64,000 nt of DNA from Altererythrobacter sp. XM-24bin4 (GCA_003149575.1 QCWG01000001.1:1083183-1147182), one strand, 5' to 3'. Positions 1-9,354 are shown, counted from the stretch's first letter. Notes: a model not told the origin generated them from the sequence alone. Made by a program: numbers and translations.

Positions 1-214
1 TCACGCCGAGCAGGGTTTGCGTCTGCTCGCCATCATTGGCCGCGCCAACCAGCTCTGCAATGGCAGTCGGCTGGTCACCCGCGGGTTGATACTCGCTGAC
101 CAGCTCGAACTTCTTGCCGGGCATGGATTTTTCCGGGCGGGCAGGGCGGTGCGGGACAAATTCCTCGCCGGTCTCCGGCTCGTTCAGCCCGCGTCTGATC
201 ACCAATTCAGCCAT
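1..214 (-). CDS. uvrB: UvrB, excinuclease ABC subunit B (N-terminal part only)
   Basis: The ATG lies at 214-212 and the frame runs off the left edge of the window, so only the first 71 codons are present. The protein begins with a short extension, followed by [20 protein letters not shown] and QTLLGV, the classic UvrB entry into its helicase domain just before the Walker A loop. UvrB is the damage-verifying helicase subunit of nucleotide excision repair, loaded by UvrA and partnered by UvrC. An imperfect SOS-like dyad sits just upstream of the start at 219-233. The identification is firm despite the truncation. Confidence 0.93.
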   Translation of the reverse strand, partial: MAELVIRRGLNEPETGEEFVPHRPARPEKSMPGKKFELVSEYQPAGDQPTAIAELVGAANDGEQTQTLLGV

Positions 215-218
215 AGCG

Positions 219-233
219 GAACATATGGGGGAC
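219..233 (-). promoter_or_regulatory. Possible LexA (SOS) box upstream of uvrB
   Basis: On the plus strand the sequence is GAAC-N7-GGAC, that is GTCC-N7-GTTC read toward uvrB. The alphaproteobacterial LexA operator is GTTC-N7-GTTC, so there is one mismatch. It ends 5 bases before the uvrB ATG, a plausible operator position for a damage-induced gene. One imperfect site can occur by chance, so this is a suggestion only. Confidence 0.3.
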
Positions 234-293
234 ATCGCGCAGATTCGCAACGATGCTTTCTGACCTTAGTCAGAGAATTTCGCACAATTTGAT

Positions 294-659
294 ATGACAA
301 TTTTCTTACTTGCGCAGAATATCGTTGCTGCGATCAAGGCTGGCGCATTGGACTATCTGGCATTGCCCATAAAGCCTGATCAGTTGCTGCGTACACTCTC
401 GAAACTTGAGCCCGAAGCAGAAGAGTTCCCTTTGGCGCGCAGGCGGGTGATCGAGGCGCGAAACCGGATTGAGAGCCTTTCAGGCCGCGAACGCCAAGTG
501 CTGGAATGGTTGAGCGCGGGTAGCAGCAACAAGGTGATAGCGCGCGAACTCGAGATCGGCCCCCGCACTGTCGAAATCCACCGTGCGAATATGATGGCGA
601 AGTTAGGCGCGCAACACGCGGCCTAGGCAGTGCGGCTCAAGCTGGAAGCAAAGCTTTAA
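294..659 (+). pseudogene. Remnant of a FixJ/NarL-type response regulator
   Basis: The frame encodes the end of a receiver domain (AAIKAGALDYLALPIKPDQLL, about residues 12-32), a linker, and a LuxR-type HTH (SGRERQVLEWLSAGSSNK, then IGPRTVEIHRANMMAKLGA). The conserved phosphoacceptor half of the receiver domain is missing: the frame is closed by a TAG at 267-269, and no other frame upstream supplies it. An amber codon at 624-626 interrupts the last helix; reading through it adds AVRLKLEAKL before a TAA at 657-659, which matches how this family normally ends. No ribosome binding site precedes the ATG at 294. Both damage points suggest a decayed gene. A 110-residue free HTH protein cannot be excluded. 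Confidence 0.6.
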
Positions 660-678
660 GACGCGTCAAATTGGGCAG

Positions 679-1344
679 TTATCTGCAAAATCCGCCACCG
701 CTGATCTCGACATGCAAATGGTCGCGATGCGCCGCGTTATAGTCTGGCCCCAGCACCGTGCCAAAGCGCCTGCAAGCGCTGTTATGCACCACGCGCAGGA
801 ATTCGCGCTCTTCACGGCTTCCACCGGACCAGGCACTTTTTACGTCAATGCGACGGCCATCCTGCAGCACAAATGCGCCCACATCAATCGCTTGCGCCGT
901 GGCGTGGGCGGATCTGCGCGAAGTGCCGGCGACATTGCGGCATGAGTAGCTACCCATGGTCTCGATCCGATCGATGGGCGAACCTAGGATCTTCCGTGCT
1001 GCGCGATCGACTCCAAACCGGGCCCAGGCGATGAAAATCTTCGCCGTCTCGCATTGAACCGGGCCGATATTGCTGATGCCCAGATCGGATGCATCTCCGC
1101 GCACAGCGGATAGCTGGACAGCGCGAGTGATGGCGCACCCGTTTCCATTGTACTCATCAGGTATGGGCGAGTAGCGCGAGCCTGTCTCGGTGATCGCAGC
1201 CAGGCACATTTGAGCATCCGGGCTAACAGCAACGGGCCGAGGCGCGGATTGCGGGTTTCGCGTGGATGACGATCCGCCAGGCACGGTGCCGCAAGCTGCC
1301 AAGGTCAATGTGGCGAGTAACAGGATTGATGAGCGAGCGAACAT
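679..1344 (-). CDS. Extensin-like family lipoprotein
   Basis: This 221-residue protein starts with a lipoprotein signal ending LTLAAC (lipid-bearing Cys18). The mature part carries the extensin-like C-terminal domain (Pfam PF06904): regularly spaced cysteines, a SRRSAHATAQAIDVGAF segment and a C-terminal HRDHLHVEISGGGFC. The H-x6-D and H-x-H residues resemble the zinc ligands of M15 D-Ala-D-Ala peptidases, so a role in periplasmic cell-wall processing is possible but inferred. The gene stands alone between two decayed genes, and its ribosome binding site is weak. Confidence 0.85.
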   Translation of the reverse strand: MFARSSILLLATLTLAACGTVPGGSSSTRNPQSAPRPVAVSPDAQMCLAAITETGSRYSPIPDEYNGNGCAITRAVQLSAVRGDASDLGISNIGPVQCETAKIFIAWARFGVDRAARKILGSPIDRIETMGSYSCRNVAGTSRRSAHATAQAIDVGAFVLQDGRRIDVKSAWSGGSREEREFLRVVHNSACRRFGTVLGPDYNAAHRDHLHVEISGGGFCR

Positions 1345-1399
1345 GGCTGGGATTTTGAGGATATATGATTAACTAAAAGTAAACGTGGGAACAGCTGTT

Positions 1400-1777
1400 T
1401 TAGCTAGGCAGCTCTTCTGCGACCTGCTCCCAAAGTTCGATTTTCACGCCATTGGGGTCCAGTATCCATGCAAACTTGCCATAGCCTTCGTCCACCGTGT
1501 CGAGCACTTTCACGCCCTTCTTCTTGATCTGTTTTACGAAGGCATCAAGGTCATCGACCCGCAGATTGATCATGAAACCGCGCGTGCCCGGCTTCATATA
1601 GGTGTCATCCTTGAAATGGCTGATCAGCGAATAGGGGTTGCGCTTGGTTTCCTAGCTCCACGCCAACTGCGGGCCATATTCGCCATCCAGCCCCAGCTTT
1701 TCGCGATACCATGCAGGTGTCGCTTCGGGGTCTTCCACCATATAAAACACGCCGCCAAGCCCGGTAATCTTAGCCAT
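1400..1777 (-). pseudogene. VOC/glyoxalase-family protein interrupted by an amber codon
   Basis: The ATG at 1777 follows a good GGAG ribosome binding site. The first 41 codons read MAKITGLGGVFYMVEDPEA and continue to QLAWS, then a TAG occurs at 1654-1652. The same frame stays open for another 83 codons (NPYSLISHFKDD, GFMINLRVDDLDAFV, DEGYGKFAWILDPNGVKIEL), giving a complete 125-residue vicinal-oxygen-chelate domain if the TAG were sense. The HIT of the family motif DPxGxxxEL at the C terminus is intact. The gene is therefore broken by a single nonsense codon, or carries a sequencing error. The metal ligands and substrate are not assignable. Confidence 0.75.
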
Positions 1778-1832
1778 TTTCGCTCTCCTTGCGGCGAGTC
1801 TAAACACACTCGCGAAAAGAAGAAATAGTGCG

Positions 1833-3644
1833 TTAGAAGCCTTGTGCTTGCCCGTCTTTCCGCATCTCTGTCGCGCCGGTGAGCACGCCGGTGTCCGGAT
1901 CGCGTGCAATCGCCTGATAACCGCCGAACATGATGCCGTTGGTCACCACACGGACATTGTGACCCATCGCTTCTAGTGCTGCGATGGTCTCTGCCGGAAT
2001 ACCAGGTTCAACATTCAACGTCCCCAGCGGATCCTTCGCTGGGCCGGTTAACGGTTCGGTCGGTTGGCGACCGCCGTCATGATTGATACGCGCAGCATCG
2101 CCCGCTTCTTGCAGGTTCATGCCATAGTCGACGATATTGATCAGCACCTGGACGTGGCCTTGCGGCTGCATACCGCCGCCCATTAGACCCAGTGTCATGA
2201 ACGGCTTCCCGTCCTTCTTCACGAAGGCCGGAATAATGGTCTGAAACGGGCGTTTGTTCGGCTCATATGCATTGGGGTGCGCGGGATCGAGGCTGAACAA
2301 CTCTCCGCGATCCTGAAACATGAAGCCGAGGCCGTCGGGCGTCAGCCCGCCGCCCATACCGCGATAGTTTGACTGGATCAGGCTGACCATCAACCCGTCC
2401 CCGTCAACCACGGTTAGGTAGGTCGTGTCGCCGGGACCTTCCAGCTTGGGCTCTGGCTTTGGCTCGCCCGGTGCGAACTCCGGCGTGGCGCGTGCCGGAT
2501 CGATCAAGTCAAAACGAGCTTTGCCATATGCGTCGCTCAATAGATCCATCGGAAAAGCCCCGAAGTCGGGATCGGCATAGAAACGCGCGACATCGGCATA
2601 GGCGAGCCGCTTGGTTTCGGTGATATAGTGGATCACCTCAGGGCTGCCGCGTTCCCACTGGGCAAGGTCCACATTCTTCAGGATGTTGACCATTTGCAGC
2701 GCTGCGAAGCCTTGCCCGTTGGGTGGCAATTCGCACAGTTCGAACCCGTTGCGGTATCCTACGCAGGCTGGCTCTACCCACTCCGACCGGTGGCTGGCGA
2801 AGTCATCCAGCGTGTAGGCGCTGCCTTGCCGCTGAAGGTAATCGACCATCACTCGTGCGCTCTCGCCCTTGTAGAACTCATCGCGGCCATTCTGGGCGAT
2901 CCGCTCCAGCGTGTTGGCCAGATCAGGGTTCTTGAAGATTTCGCCAGCTTTCGGCGCGCCGTCTGCGAACCAGGTGGCGCGCGCGTTGGCAAAGTCGAAC
3001 AGGTTTGAGCGAGCTTCAAAGGCGCGCAGATTCCGTTCGAAATAGTGGCCGATGATGGGCGCAACCGGATGGCCTTCGCGGGCGTATTTGATGGTTGGGG
3101 CAAGCACGTCTGCCATCGGCAATTGGCCAAAGCGATTGTGCATTTCGAACCAGCCATCAACCGTGCCGGGAATAGTGACAGGCAGTGGTCCAACCGGCGG
3201 CAAGCTGTCTCCGCCATCCAGTTTTTCCAGAAGTTGGTCCAATGTTTGTCCAGCCGGGCTGCGGCCGGAGCCATTGATGCCGTAAAGCTGGTCAGACTTG
3301 GGGTCATAGATAATCGCAAAGAGATCGCCCCCGATGCCGTTGCCGGTCGGCTCCATCAGGCCAAGCGCCGCATTAGCCGCAATCGCCGCATCAACCGCGT
3401 TGCCGCCGTCCTTCAGAATATCGAGTGCGATCTGGGTCGCGAGCGGGTGCGCAGTAGCTGCCATGCCATGCTGTGCATGGACCGGACTGCGTGACCACGG
3501 CGCGCCGACCGGACGTCCGCCTGCACCGATCTGTTCGTGCACCGGTCGGGCCTTCTGCTCTTCAGCGGAATGGTCGTCTGCAAGTGTCGGTGCGGTCAGT
3601 GCCATCGAGGCCAGTGCAGCAAAGGTGAGTTTGGTCGGTTTCAT
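1833..3644 (-). CDS. ggt: Gamma-glutamyltransferase, secreted
   Basis: This enzyme cleaves gamma-glutamyl bonds of glutathione and transfers the glutamyl group to water or amino acids, in the periplasm. The protein of about 603 residues has a signal peptide (MKPTKLTFAALASMALTAP), the large-subunit motif GNAVDAAIAANAALGL and MEPTGNGIGGD, then DTTYLTVVD, where Thr407 should become the N-terminal nucleophile after self-cleavage. GGGMQPQGHVQVL near the end is also typical. The ATG at 3644 follows GGAGAGAGAC, so it is preferred over an ATG 24 bases upstream. It sits directly behind a putP fragment and may have lost its original promoter context. Confidence 0.95.
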   Translation of the reverse strand: MKPTKLTFAALASMALTAPTLADDHSAEEQKARPVHEQIGAGGRPVGAPWSRSPVHAQHGMAATAHPLATQIALDILKDGGNAVDAAIAANAALGLMEPTGNGIGGDLFAIIYDPKSDQLYGINGSGRSPAGQTLDQLLEKLDGGDSLPPVGPLPVTIPGTVDGWFEMHNRFGQLPMADVLAPTIKYAREGHPVAPIIGHYFERNLRAFEARSNLFDFANARATWFADGAPKAGEIFKNPDLANTLERIAQNGRDEFYKGESARVMVDYLQRQGSAYTLDDFASHRSEWVEPACVGYRNGFELCELPPNGQGFAALQMVNILKNVDLAQWERGSPEVIHYITETKRLAYADVARFYADPDFGAFPMDLLSDAYGKARFDLIDPARATPEFAPGEPKPEPKLEGPGDTTYLTVVDGDGLMVSLIQSNYRGMGGGLTPDGLGFMFQDRGELFSLDPAHPNAYEPNKRPFQTIIPAFVKKDGKPFMTLGLMGGGMQPQGHVQVLINIVDYGMNLQEAGDAARINHDGGRQPTEPLTGPAKDPLGTLNVEPGIPAETIAALEAMGHNVRVVTNGIMFGGYQAIARDPDTGVLTGATEMRKDGQAQGF

Positions 3645-3668
3645 GTCTCTCTCCGATATCGTGTGCAA

Positions 3669-3944
3669 TCAACCTCGGGCAGGCCGAGCGGTTCCTGTCG
3701 CCTTGCTGACAATCACAATTGCCAGCCACGCAGCAATGAATCCCGGCACAATTTCATACAGATATTGGCCGCCCATAAAGCTGGCATTGAGGCCGCTTGC
3801 GATCCAGATCGCAACAACTGCAGCGCCCGTGACAAGGCCAGCCACCGCGCCCGCGCCGGTCATCTTGTCCCACGTCAAAGCTAGGATGATCAGCGGGCCG
3901 AACGCTGCCCCAAATCCGGCCCAGGCATTTGAGAAGCGCGAGTG
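3669..3944 (-). pseudogene. C-terminal remnant of a sodium:solute symporter (PutP-like)
   Basis: The open frame from 3944 to the TGA at 3669 gives FSNAWAGFGAAFGPLIILAL, TWDKMTGAGAVAGLVTGA and YEIVPGFIAAWLAIVIVS, the last three membrane segments of sodium/proline symporters of the PutP type. The frame is closed by TGA and TAA immediately upstream (3950-3945), and the remaining roughly 400 residues expected for a full transporter are absent, because typA follows. This is the 3' stub left by a deletion. It ends 24 bases before the ggt start codon. Confidence 0.7.
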
Positions 3945-4030
3945 TTATCAGGGTACCTGTCTGCATGAAGCAGGCGGGTAACAGGCTGCAGCCGTAATGG
4001 CTACCGCTCTCGTCTCAGTCTGGGAAGAGC

Positions 4031-5869
4031 TTACGCTGCGTCCTTCTTGCGCTTGGCTTTCTTGCGCTCGTGCGGGCACAGCAGCGCTTTACGCAAGCGG
4101 ATTGAATGCGGCGTCACTTCGACCATTTCATCATCATCGATATAAGCGATCGATTGCTCGAGGCTCATCCGGCGCGGCGGTGTCAAGCGGATGGCATCGT
4201 CCTTGCCTGACGAACGCACGTTGGAAAGCTGCTTCGCCTTCATCGGATTTACTTCCAGATCGTCCGGCTTGGCGTTCTCTCCGATCACCATGCCTTCGTA
4301 GACTTTCATCTGTGCGCCAATGAACATTTCGCCGCGATCTTCGAGCATATTGAGCGCGTAAGCGTTGGATTCGCCATCTCCGTTGGAGATCAGAACGCCA
4401 TTGTTACGGCCGCCGACAGCGCCTTTGTAAGGGCCGTATTTTTCGAACAGGCGGTTCATAATGCCGGTCCCGCGGGTGTCGGACAGGAATTCACCGTGAT
4501 AACCGATAAGGCCGCGCGAAGGCGCAGAGAAAGTTATGCGGGTCTTGCCCATGCCCGATGGGCGCATCTCAGTCAGATCAGCTTTGCGCAATTGCATCTT
4601 CTCGACAACGGTGCCGGAATGCTCGTCATCAACGTCGATAACCACAGTTTCGTAAGGCTCCATGCGTTTGCCGTCTTCTTCGCGGAACAGGACTCGCGGG
4701 CGGGAAATGCCCAACTCAAAGCCTTCGCGGCGCATGGTTTCGATCAGCACGCCAAGCTGCAATTCGCCGCGGCCGGCAACTTCGAATGCATCTTTGTCTT
4801 CTGACTCGGTCACGCGGATTGCGACATTGGTCTCCGCCTCACGAAGAAGGCGGTCCCTGATCATGCGGCTGGTCACCTTGGTGCCTTCGCGCCCCGCCAG
4901 CGGGCTGTCATTGACGGCAAATCGCATTGCCAGCGTTGGCGGATCGATCGGTTGCGCGGCAATCGGCTCTTTGACAGCCGGATCAGCGATGGTGTTTGCA
5001 ACGGTAGCTTTCTCAAGCCCGGCCAAGGCGATGATGTCACCTGCCACGGCGCTTTCCACCGGAACCCGCTCAAGCCCGTCAAAACTCATCAGCTTGGTCG
5101 CACGGCCCACTTCAACTACATTGCCGTCCATGTCGATGGCGTGGATCGGATCATTCACCTTGAGCGAGCCTGACTGCACGCGGCCGGTCAGAACCCGGCC
5201 CATGAAATTGTCGCGGTCCAACAAGGTGGCAAGGAAACTGAACGGCCCGTCTTCATCCAGACCAGGGGATGGGACGTGGCTAACAATCCGTTTGAACAGC
5301 GGAGCAAGCGTGCCTTCACGCGCCTCCTGATCTTCGCTGGCATAGCCATCGCGGCCAGAGGCGTATAGCACCGGAAAATCGAGCTGCTCGTCATTTGCAT
5401 CAAGGCTTACGAACAGGTCAAAAACTTCGTCCAGAACTTCTTGAGGGCGGCCATCAGGGCGGTCGATCTTGTTGACGACCACAATCGGCCTGAGCCCCAG
5501 CGCCAGCGCCTTGCCGGTAACGAACTTCGTTTGCGGCATTGCACCTTCAGCCGCATCGACCAGCAGGATCACACCGTCGACCATGCTCAAGATACGCTCA
5601 ACTTCAGCGCCAAAGTCAGCGTGGCCAGGTGTATCAACGATGTTGATGCGCGTGGTTTCGCCATCGGCACCATGCCATTCAACACTGGTGCATTTAGCCA
5701 GAATAGTGATGCCGCGCTCTTTCTCCAGATCGCCTGAATCCATCGCGCGTTCTTCTACGCGCTGGTTTTCACGGAAGGTACCGGACTGGCGGAACAATTG
5801 GTCAACCAAAGTGGTCTTGCCATGGTCAACGTGAGCGATGATCGCGATATTGCGAAGCGAGCGAGACAT
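4031..5869 (-). CDS. typA: Ribosome-associated GTPase TypA/BipA
   Basis: The 612-residue translational GTPase has the P-loop AHVDHGKT (residues 12-19), ERGITI in switch I, DTPGHADF (G3) and NKID (G4), then the elongation-factor-like domains II, III and V and the BipA-specific C-terminal region. It acts on 50S assembly and translation under stress or cold. The ATG at 5869, giving [19 protein letters not shown], is chosen because family members begin within a few residues of the P-loop; the longer frame upstream adds unrelated sequence. The C-terminal tail is very basic (KRKKDAA). Confidence 0.97.
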   Translation of the reverse strand: MSRSLRNIAIIAHVDHGKTTLVDQLFRQSGTFRENQRVEERAMDSGDLEKERGITILAKCTSVEWHGADGETTRINIVDTPGHADFGAEVERILSMVDGVILLVDAAEGAMPQTKFVTGKALALGLRPIVVVNKIDRPDGRPQEVLDEVFDLFVSLDANDEQLDFPVLYASGRDGYASEDQEAREGTLAPLFKRIVSHVPSPGLDEDGPFSFLATLLDRDNFMGRVLTGRVQSGSLKVNDPIHAIDMDGNVVEVGRATKLMSFDGLERVPVESAVAGDIIALAGLEKATVANTIADPAVKEPIAAQPIDPPTLAMRFAVNDSPLAGREGTKVTSRMIRDRLLREAETNVAIRVTESEDKDAFEVAGRGELQLGVLIETMRREGFELGISRPRVLFREEDGKRMEPYETVVIDVDDEHSGTVVEKMQLRKADLTEMRPSGMGKTRITFSAPSRGLIGYHGEFLSDTRGTGIMNRLFEKYGPYKGAVGGRNNGVLISNGDGESNAYALNMLEDRGEMFIGAQMKVYEGMVIGENAKPDDLEVNPMKAKQLSNVRSSGKDDAIRLTPPRRMSLEQSIAYIDDDEMVEVTPHSIRLRKALLCPHERKKAKRKKDAA

Positions 5870-6133
5870 AACGAACTTTCGAATATAAAGAGGGGGACGG
5901 CATGTTGCGCCGCACAATTTGGCGCGCCTCTAGCCTAAGCTGCATCACTTAACAAGCAGGTGACGTAACGGAAGGTGTGTCTAGCACGCAACATAGGATG
6001 ATTGCGTCGTCTATATGCCGCTGATTTACTTGTGCCTTGTTAATCACTTCCGTATTGAACAGGTCGAGATCGGTATAAAGCGTTCAAAATAAATGTCGCG
6101 CACCCCACCGGTCGCTTTTGAGAGGAGAACTCA

Positions 6134-8758
6134 ATGAACTTTGATAAGACCGGCTTTGCCGGATCAACTCGCTTTGCCCTGATGAGCGGTGCAGCGGTCC
6201 TTGCGTTTGCCATGCCCGCCGCGGCCCACGCGCAAGACACAGCTGACGACGACACGAGTGTTGAAGATGAATTCAGCGGTGCACCCGTTATCGTAGTTAC
6301 CGCGACAAAGCGTGAGCAGACACTTCAGGAAACCCCGATTTCGGTTTCTGTGACCTCAGGCGAAACGCTTGAAAATGCACAGATTCGTGACGTTCTCGAT
6401 CTCCAGACGGTTACTCCATCGCTGCGCGTCAGCCAGCTTCAAACTTCGTCTGCATCAACTTTCATAATTCGCGGTTTCGGCAACGGCGATAACAACTTCG
6501 GCATTGAGCCATCGGTTGGCGTATTCATCGACGGTGTTTTCCGTTCGCGTTCAGCAGCCGCGCTGTCTGACCTTTCAAACGTTCAACGCATCGAAGTCCT
6601 GAACGGCCCGCAATCGACATTGTTCGGCAAAAACGCGTCGGCCGGTGTAATCTCGGTCATCACACGCGAACCGCAGTTTACATTCGGCGGCAGCGTTGAA
6701 GCCAGCTACGGCAATTTCAATGCAATCGTTCTGAAGGGCGATGTAACCGGTCCATTGACTGACAACATCGCATTTTCGATTGATGGCAGCTACAACAAGC
6801 GCGACGGCTATGCGACGATCGTCAACCTCGACGAAGAGCAGAACAATCGTGATCGCTGGGCGACTCGTGCACAGCTTTTGTTTGAGCCAACCCCTGACCT
6901 GCGCATTCGCGCAATCGCTGACTACTCGGAAATCGATGAAATTTGTTGCCAGGTGGCAACGCTCGTTTCGGGCCCTGTGACCGGTGCGATCAACGCGGTT
7001 GGTGGACAATTGAGCACGGACTTCTTCGGTTACGAAGCATTCCTGAACTTCGTGCCCAACAACGAAGTGAAGAACTACGGCGGCTCAATCCAGGCAGACT
7101 GGAACACTGGCCCCATCAGCGTCACGTCGATCACGTCTTATCGTGAGCTGGAAAATTTCTTCCTGTCAGACATCGACTACACAAGCGCCGACATCGCGAC
7201 TGAAACGCGCGATCAGGCAGTTGAGACCTTTACGCAAGAACTCCGCATCGCGTCGGATTTCGACGGTCCGATCAACTTCCTGCTTGGCGGTTTCTACTTT
7301 GATGAGAAGATTAACCAAGACAGTGCGATCCCGAATGGCAGCCAGATCCGCAACGTATTTGAATTGCTCGCTGGCGGCAATCCAGTCGATGTTTTGACGG
7401 GTGCACCCAGCGTGTTTAACGGAGTAGAGGCTGCTCTCGGCCTGCCGCAGGAAAGCATTTTCCTCACGCCGTTGCTGACATCTGAAACGTTCAGCATGGA
7501 TAACACGTCATGGTCGATTTTTGGTACGGTCGACTTTGAGCCTGTTGATGGCCTCGTGTTCACCGCGGGCTTCAACTACACAGACGATAAGAAAGACTTC
7601 GCGCTAAGCCAGACGTCTTTCGATCCGCTTGGTCAGGTTAATCTGGTTGACGCATTTATCGTTGGCGGAATTGCGCAAGCACTTATGGTTACGCCAGGCA
7701 GTGTCGATGCGGCAACTATTGCCGGATTTGCTTCGAATCCGGCGACAGCGCCGATTTTCCAGGCGATTACTGCTGCAGCGCTTGATCCAGCTCAGAACCC
7801 GCTTCTCGCGCTTCAAGCGTTTCAGTTCCAACCGCCGTTCCTTGCCATCCCGAATGCTGTCGAAGACGGCAAGACCCGCGATGACAAGCTGACGTATCTC
7901 TTCCGCGCTTCTTACGAGGTTACGCCGGAAGTCAATGTCTACGCCAGCTACGCAACCGGCTTCAAGGCAAGCTCTGTCAACCTGTCGCGTGACAGTCGCC
8001 CGCTCAATACAGACTTTACGGCTGGTCCGGGCGGCTCGACAATCCTTGCGCCATCTTCGCCAATCTTGAATGCAGGTCTGGCTGTTCCAAACCTGGTTTC
8101 AGGCTCGCGTTTCGCAGGTCCGGAAGAGGCGGAAGTCTACGAAATCGGTCTGAAGGCTTCAATCGAAGGCGTGAACTTCAACCTCGCGCTGTTTGACCAG
8201 AGTATCGAAGGGTTCCAAAGCTTTGCCTTCACCGGCACGGGCTTTGCGCTTCGGAACGCTGGTAAGCAGTCGGTTCGCGGTTTCGAGATGGACGTCAATA
8301 TCCGTCCGACAGATGGCTTGGTCCTGACGTTTGCGGCAACGCACCTTGATCCGCTGTTTGACGATTTCCCCGGCAGCGTTCTGGGTGATCTGACAGGTGT
8401 ACGTCCGGCCGGTATTCCTGCCTGGGCAATTGCCACTTCGGCAACTTACACGCATGAGTTTGGTCTGTCGGGCAACCGTCTGATTACCCGCGTGGATTAC
8501 AACCACGAGAGCGACACACCGATCAACAACGGTCTGCCAACATTCGGCCCGAACAACTTCACGCGTGAAGTCAATCTGGTGAATGCGTCAATGACCTTTG
8601 CTATGGAGAACGGTATCGAAGTCGGCATCTGGGGCCGCAACCTGTTTGATGATCAGTACATTCTGACCATCTTCGATGGTGTGGCTCAGGCTGGTACTGT
8701 ATCTGGCTACCCAAGTGCACCGCGCACCTATGGCGGCGTAGTACGCTTTAAGTTCTGA
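6134..8758 (+). CDS. TonB-dependent outer-membrane receptor
   Basis: The 874-residue protein starts behind a strong GAGAGGAGA ribosome binding site. It has a signal peptide (cleavage near AAHAQD), a TonB box (VIVVTATKREQ), a plug domain (RDVLDLQTVTPSLRV, IRGFGNGDNN, VGVFIDGVF, RIEVLNGPQSTLFGKNASAG) and a C-terminal beta barrel ending in a terminal phenylalanine (VVRFKF). Such receptors import siderophores, vitamins or oligosaccharides; the substrate cannot be read from the sequence. Two long, alanine/proline-rich, low-aromatic insertions interrupt the barrel at about residues 410-453 and 504-580. No neighbouring transport or catabolic genes suggest a substrate. A terminator follows. Confidence 0.93.
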   Translation: MNFDKTGFAGSTRFALMSGAAVLAFAMPAAAHAQDTADDDTSVEDEFSGAPVIVVTATKREQTLQETPISVSVTSGETLENAQIRDVLDLQTVTPSLRVSQLQTSSASTFIIRGFGNGDNNFGIEPSVGVFIDGVFRSRSAAALSDLSNVQRIEVLNGPQSTLFGKNASAGVISVITREPQFTFGGSVEASYGNFNAIVLKGDVTGPLTDNIAFSIDGSYNKRDGYATIVNLDEEQNNRDRWATRAQLLFEPTPDLRIRAIADYSEIDEICCQVATLVSGPVTGAINAVGGQLSTDFFGYEAFLNFVPNNEVKNYGGSIQADWNTGPISVTSITSYRELENFFLSDIDYTSADIATETRDQAVETFTQELRIASDFDGPINFLLGGFYFDEKINQDSAIPNGSQIRNVFELLAGGNPVDVLTGAPSVFNGVEAALGLPQESIFLTPLLTSETFSMDNTSWSIFGTVDFEPVDGLVFTAGFNYTDDKKDFALSQTSFDPLGQVNLVDAFIVGGIAQALMVTPGSVDAATIAGFASNPATAPIFQAITAAALDPAQNPLLALQAFQFQPPFLAIPNAVEDGKTRDDKLTYLFRASYEVTPEVNVYASYATGFKASSVNLSRDSRPLNTDFTAGPGGSTILAPSSPILNAGLAVPNLVSGSRFAGPEEAEVYEIGLKASIEGVNFNLALFDQSIEGFQSFAFTGTGFALRNAGKQSVRGFEMDVNIRPTDGLVLTFAATHLDPLFDDFPGSVLGDLTGVRPAGIPAWAIATSATYTHEFGLSGNRLITRVDYNHESDTPINNGLPTFGPNNFTREVNLVNASMTFAMENGIEVGIWGRNLFDDQYILTIFDGVAQAGTVSGYPSAPRTYGGVVRFKF

Positions 8759-8781
8759 TCACACGGACTTGGTTTGAGTTT

Positions 8782-8814
8782 AAGGGGGTCGGTGAAAACC
8801 GGCCCCTTTTTATC
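8782..8814 (+). terminator. Intrinsic terminator after the TonB receptor
   Basis: A GGGGTCGGT stem, a short GAAA-type loop and ACCGGCCCC (nine pairs, one G-U) are followed by a run of five T. It lies 24 bases after the TonB receptor stop codon. Confidence 0.85.
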
Positions 8815-8873
8815 GATTTTGCAAGAATTGCCGGCACACTTCGCAAGGACATACAGTTCGAGGGAGTGTCACA

Positions 8874-9320
8874 ATGAGCAACTATGCAGGTTTCTGGATA
8901 CGCGTGGCCGCGCAATTTGTGATATATTCGGTGATGGGAATTAGCGTCTTCGGCGCGACGTCGCTCGACCCTGAGGCGAATGAAATCTTCACAACGACAA
9001 TCGGGCTCGTGACTTATGCTTTGGTTATTGTCGGTTCGATTGCGTACTTCGTCTTGATGGAAAGCTCTTCCAAGCAAGGCACACTGGGCAAGATGGCGGT
9101 GGGCATCATCGTAACTGATACGAACGGCAACCGTATTACCTGGCTGCGTGCGCTTGGCCGTTACTTTGCCAAGATTCTGTCCGGAATAGTCTTGCTCATC
9201 GGCCACATCATGGTTGCCTTCACAGAGCGCAAGCAAGGCCTGCATGACATGATCTGCAGCACATTGGTGGTAAAGGGGCGCCCGGGCGAAGGCTCCGTCG
9301 ACCCGACAGTATTTGACTGA
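8874..9320 (+). CDS. RDD-family integral membrane protein
   Basis: This 148-residue protein opens with YAGFWIRVAAQ, the arginine-containing entry of the RDD domain, and has three likely membrane helices (about residues 10-30, 45-65 and 105-125). GTLGKMAVGIIV and the final GLHDMIC segment, with its conserved aspartate, complete the domain. Members of this family have been linked to ion or compatible-solute transport, but most are uncharacterised. A good ribosome binding site (GAGGGAG) precedes the ATG. It forms its own unit between two terminators. Confidence 0.85.
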   Translation: MSNYAGFWIRVAAQFVIYSVMGISVFGATSLDPEANEIFTTTIGLVTYALVIVGSIAYFVLMESSSKQGTLGKMAVGIIVTDTNGNRITWLRALGRYFAKILSGIVLLIGHIMVAFTERKQGLHDMICSTLVVKGRPGEGSVDPTVFD

Positions 9321-9328
9321 TTGATTGT

Positions 9329-9354
9329 TAGGAGCGGGCTCTGGCCCGCTCCTA
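9329..9354. terminator. Convergent hairpin between RDD gene and ABC permease
   Basis: A perfect 11-base inverted repeat (TAGGAGCGGGC / GCCCGCTCCTA) with a TCTG loop. Its right arm contains the TAG stop codon of the minus-strand permease. There is no long T run on either side, so it may work with other factors or mainly protect 3' ends. Confidence 0.65.

Noticed and set aside
624-1654. General amber suppression as an explanation of the two TAG breaks
   Set aside because: Several healthy genes in the window end in TAG (for example 9352, 13334, 18922), so widespread readthrough would be harmful. Mutation or sequencing error is simpler.
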